This document shows, one piece after another, positions 4,815 to 5,267 of a DNA stretch of 5,267 bases (its first letter is position 1; each line of letters opens with the position of its first letter). The stretch comes from Peptococcaceae bacterium. Lineage in GTDB: Bacteria > Bacillota > Peptococcia > Peptococcales > Peptococcaceae. Position numbers and translations under genes: made by a program. Location: positions 1-5,267 of the forward strand of contig JAGARS010000100.1 of assembly GCA_017622155.1 (NCBI GenBank), given 5' to 3'. The notes under the pieces are model-generated. The model saw only the letters and a program-made list of their open reading frames with translations. It searched no databases and was not told the origin of the DNA.

Positions 4815-5267
4815 TTATTTTGCAGTCACATGCAGCATACCAATGGTTTCAAAGTGCTGATACACACTTAAATTGTCAGCCGAAGCAATCACCACTTCCC
4901 ACGTACCGGCTTGCGGATACCGAAACAAACTGCTTTCTTTGGTTTTTTGCTCTGCACCGTAGGCTGCACCAATATATCCGGTGGTTTCTGCCAAGGTACC
5001 ATCAGGCCTGTACACATACATGCAGCAGCGTCCCATAGCAATCCGATGCCCCGGCCAGTCGCCCGCAGCTTCAGATTGCACCGCAAAAGAAATTTCTAAA
5101 AGCCGGGTATCCTCCGGTACATCAATATACCAGGACTGCACCTGACCCTGCGGAATGATAAACTGCTGTACAAAATCCGGCGCAGAAAGCTCCACGCGCT
5201 CTGCCGAAAGCTTTGGCAGCGTAGCCGATACCAGATCCGGCTCCGGCATACCCATAGAAAGGGCACC
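4815..5267 (-). CDS. C-terminal part of an unidentified protein, possibly the tail of an exported peptidase (3' partial)
   Basis: The reading frame is open from the right edge for 150 codons and stops at 4815. The ATG at 5255 has no RBS and the frame continues upstream of it (GALS before MGMPEP), so the true start lies outside the window. The segment has alternating hydrophobic and polar stretches typical of a beta-sandwich: FVQQFIIPQGQVQSWYIDVP, LLEISFAVQS, CCMYVYRPDGTLAE, LFRYPQAGTWEVVIAS, TIGMLHVTAK. The pattern VYRPDG followed by YPQAGTWEVVI resembles the C-terminal beta domains after the catalytic core of subtilisin-like (S8) or tripeptidyl-peptidase-like enzymes, but no catalytic residue is in view, so this is a tentative guess. 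No membrane segment is seen. No clear terminator follows, so readthrough into fba is possible. Confidence 0.75.
   Translation of the reverse strand, partial: GALSMGMPEPDLVSATLPKLSAERVELSAPDFVQQFIIPQGQVQSWYIDVPEDTRLLEISFAVQSEAAGDWPGHRIAMGRCCMYVYRPDGTLAETTGYIGAAYGAEQKTKESSLFRYPQAGTWEVVIASADNLSVYQHFETIGMLHVTAK

Noticed and set aside
4770..4815. GGCGGTTCCGGC followed by AAAATTTTTTT as a terminator after the right-edge gene.
   Set aside because: The arms do not pair properly (CGG/CCG with a 2-nt loop only), and on the gene's own strand the flanking run is A, not T.
1..5267. CRISPR array, tRNA, rRNA, insertion sequence or transposase.
   Set aside because: No regularly spaced long repeats, no tRNA-like cloverleaf or rRNA sequence, and no transposase motif were seen on either strand.

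Overview
All protein genes in this window lie on the minus strand, so the window reads right to left. Protein sequence, clean AAGGAGG-type ribosome binding sites and strong sigma-A promoters with an extended -10 (TGC then TATAAT) point to a Bacillota (Firmicutes) chromosome of moderate GC. The class Negativicutes is possible, but the sequence alone does not settle it. The gene order fba, transaldolase, glpX, rho resembles the Bacillus subtilis block fbaA-ywjH-murAB-ywjI(glpX)-rho-rpmE, without a murA copy between transaldolase and glpX and without rpmE after rho. The core is conserved housekeeping sequence; the less ordinary material is in the gaps.

Layout, in transcription order. 5267-4815: C-terminal 150 residues of an unidentified protein, possibly the tail of an exported peptidase. 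4814-4649: strong promoter and structured leader of fba. 4648-3707: class II fructose-bisphosphate aldolase. 3666-3025: small transaldolase of the TalC/MipB family. 2966-1989: class II fructose-1,6-bisphosphatase GlpX. 2008-1831: a long imperfect palindrome overlapping the end of glpX, followed by a perfect 8-bp hairpin. 1812-1781: hairpin in the rho leader. 1759-485: transcription terminator Rho, probably starting at TTG. 482-448: intrinsic terminator for rho. 408-287: a strong promoter followed closely by a strong terminator, a candidate small RNA gene of about 87 nt. 216-177: another terminator-like hairpin. 147-50: promoter, palindromic operator and RBS of a gene whose first 16 codons (49-1) end the window.

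Function. Aldolase and FBPase make fructose 6-phosphate from triose phosphates, and transaldolase links that pool to the non-oxidative pentose phosphate pathway. The three genes have short gaps (40 and 58 nt) with no terminator between them and probably share the promoter upstream of fba. rho may be read from the same transcript through the palindrome or from a weak local promoter. The gene at the left edge looks separately regulated: its predicted start site lies in a 23-bp palindrome resembling operators of GntR-family (YtrA-like) repressors.

I found no clear novel multi-gene system. The candidates for undescribed biology are the small RNA at 287-373, the compound palindromic element at 1831-2008, the operator with a 9-bp-period repeat at 74-115, and the structured fba leader.
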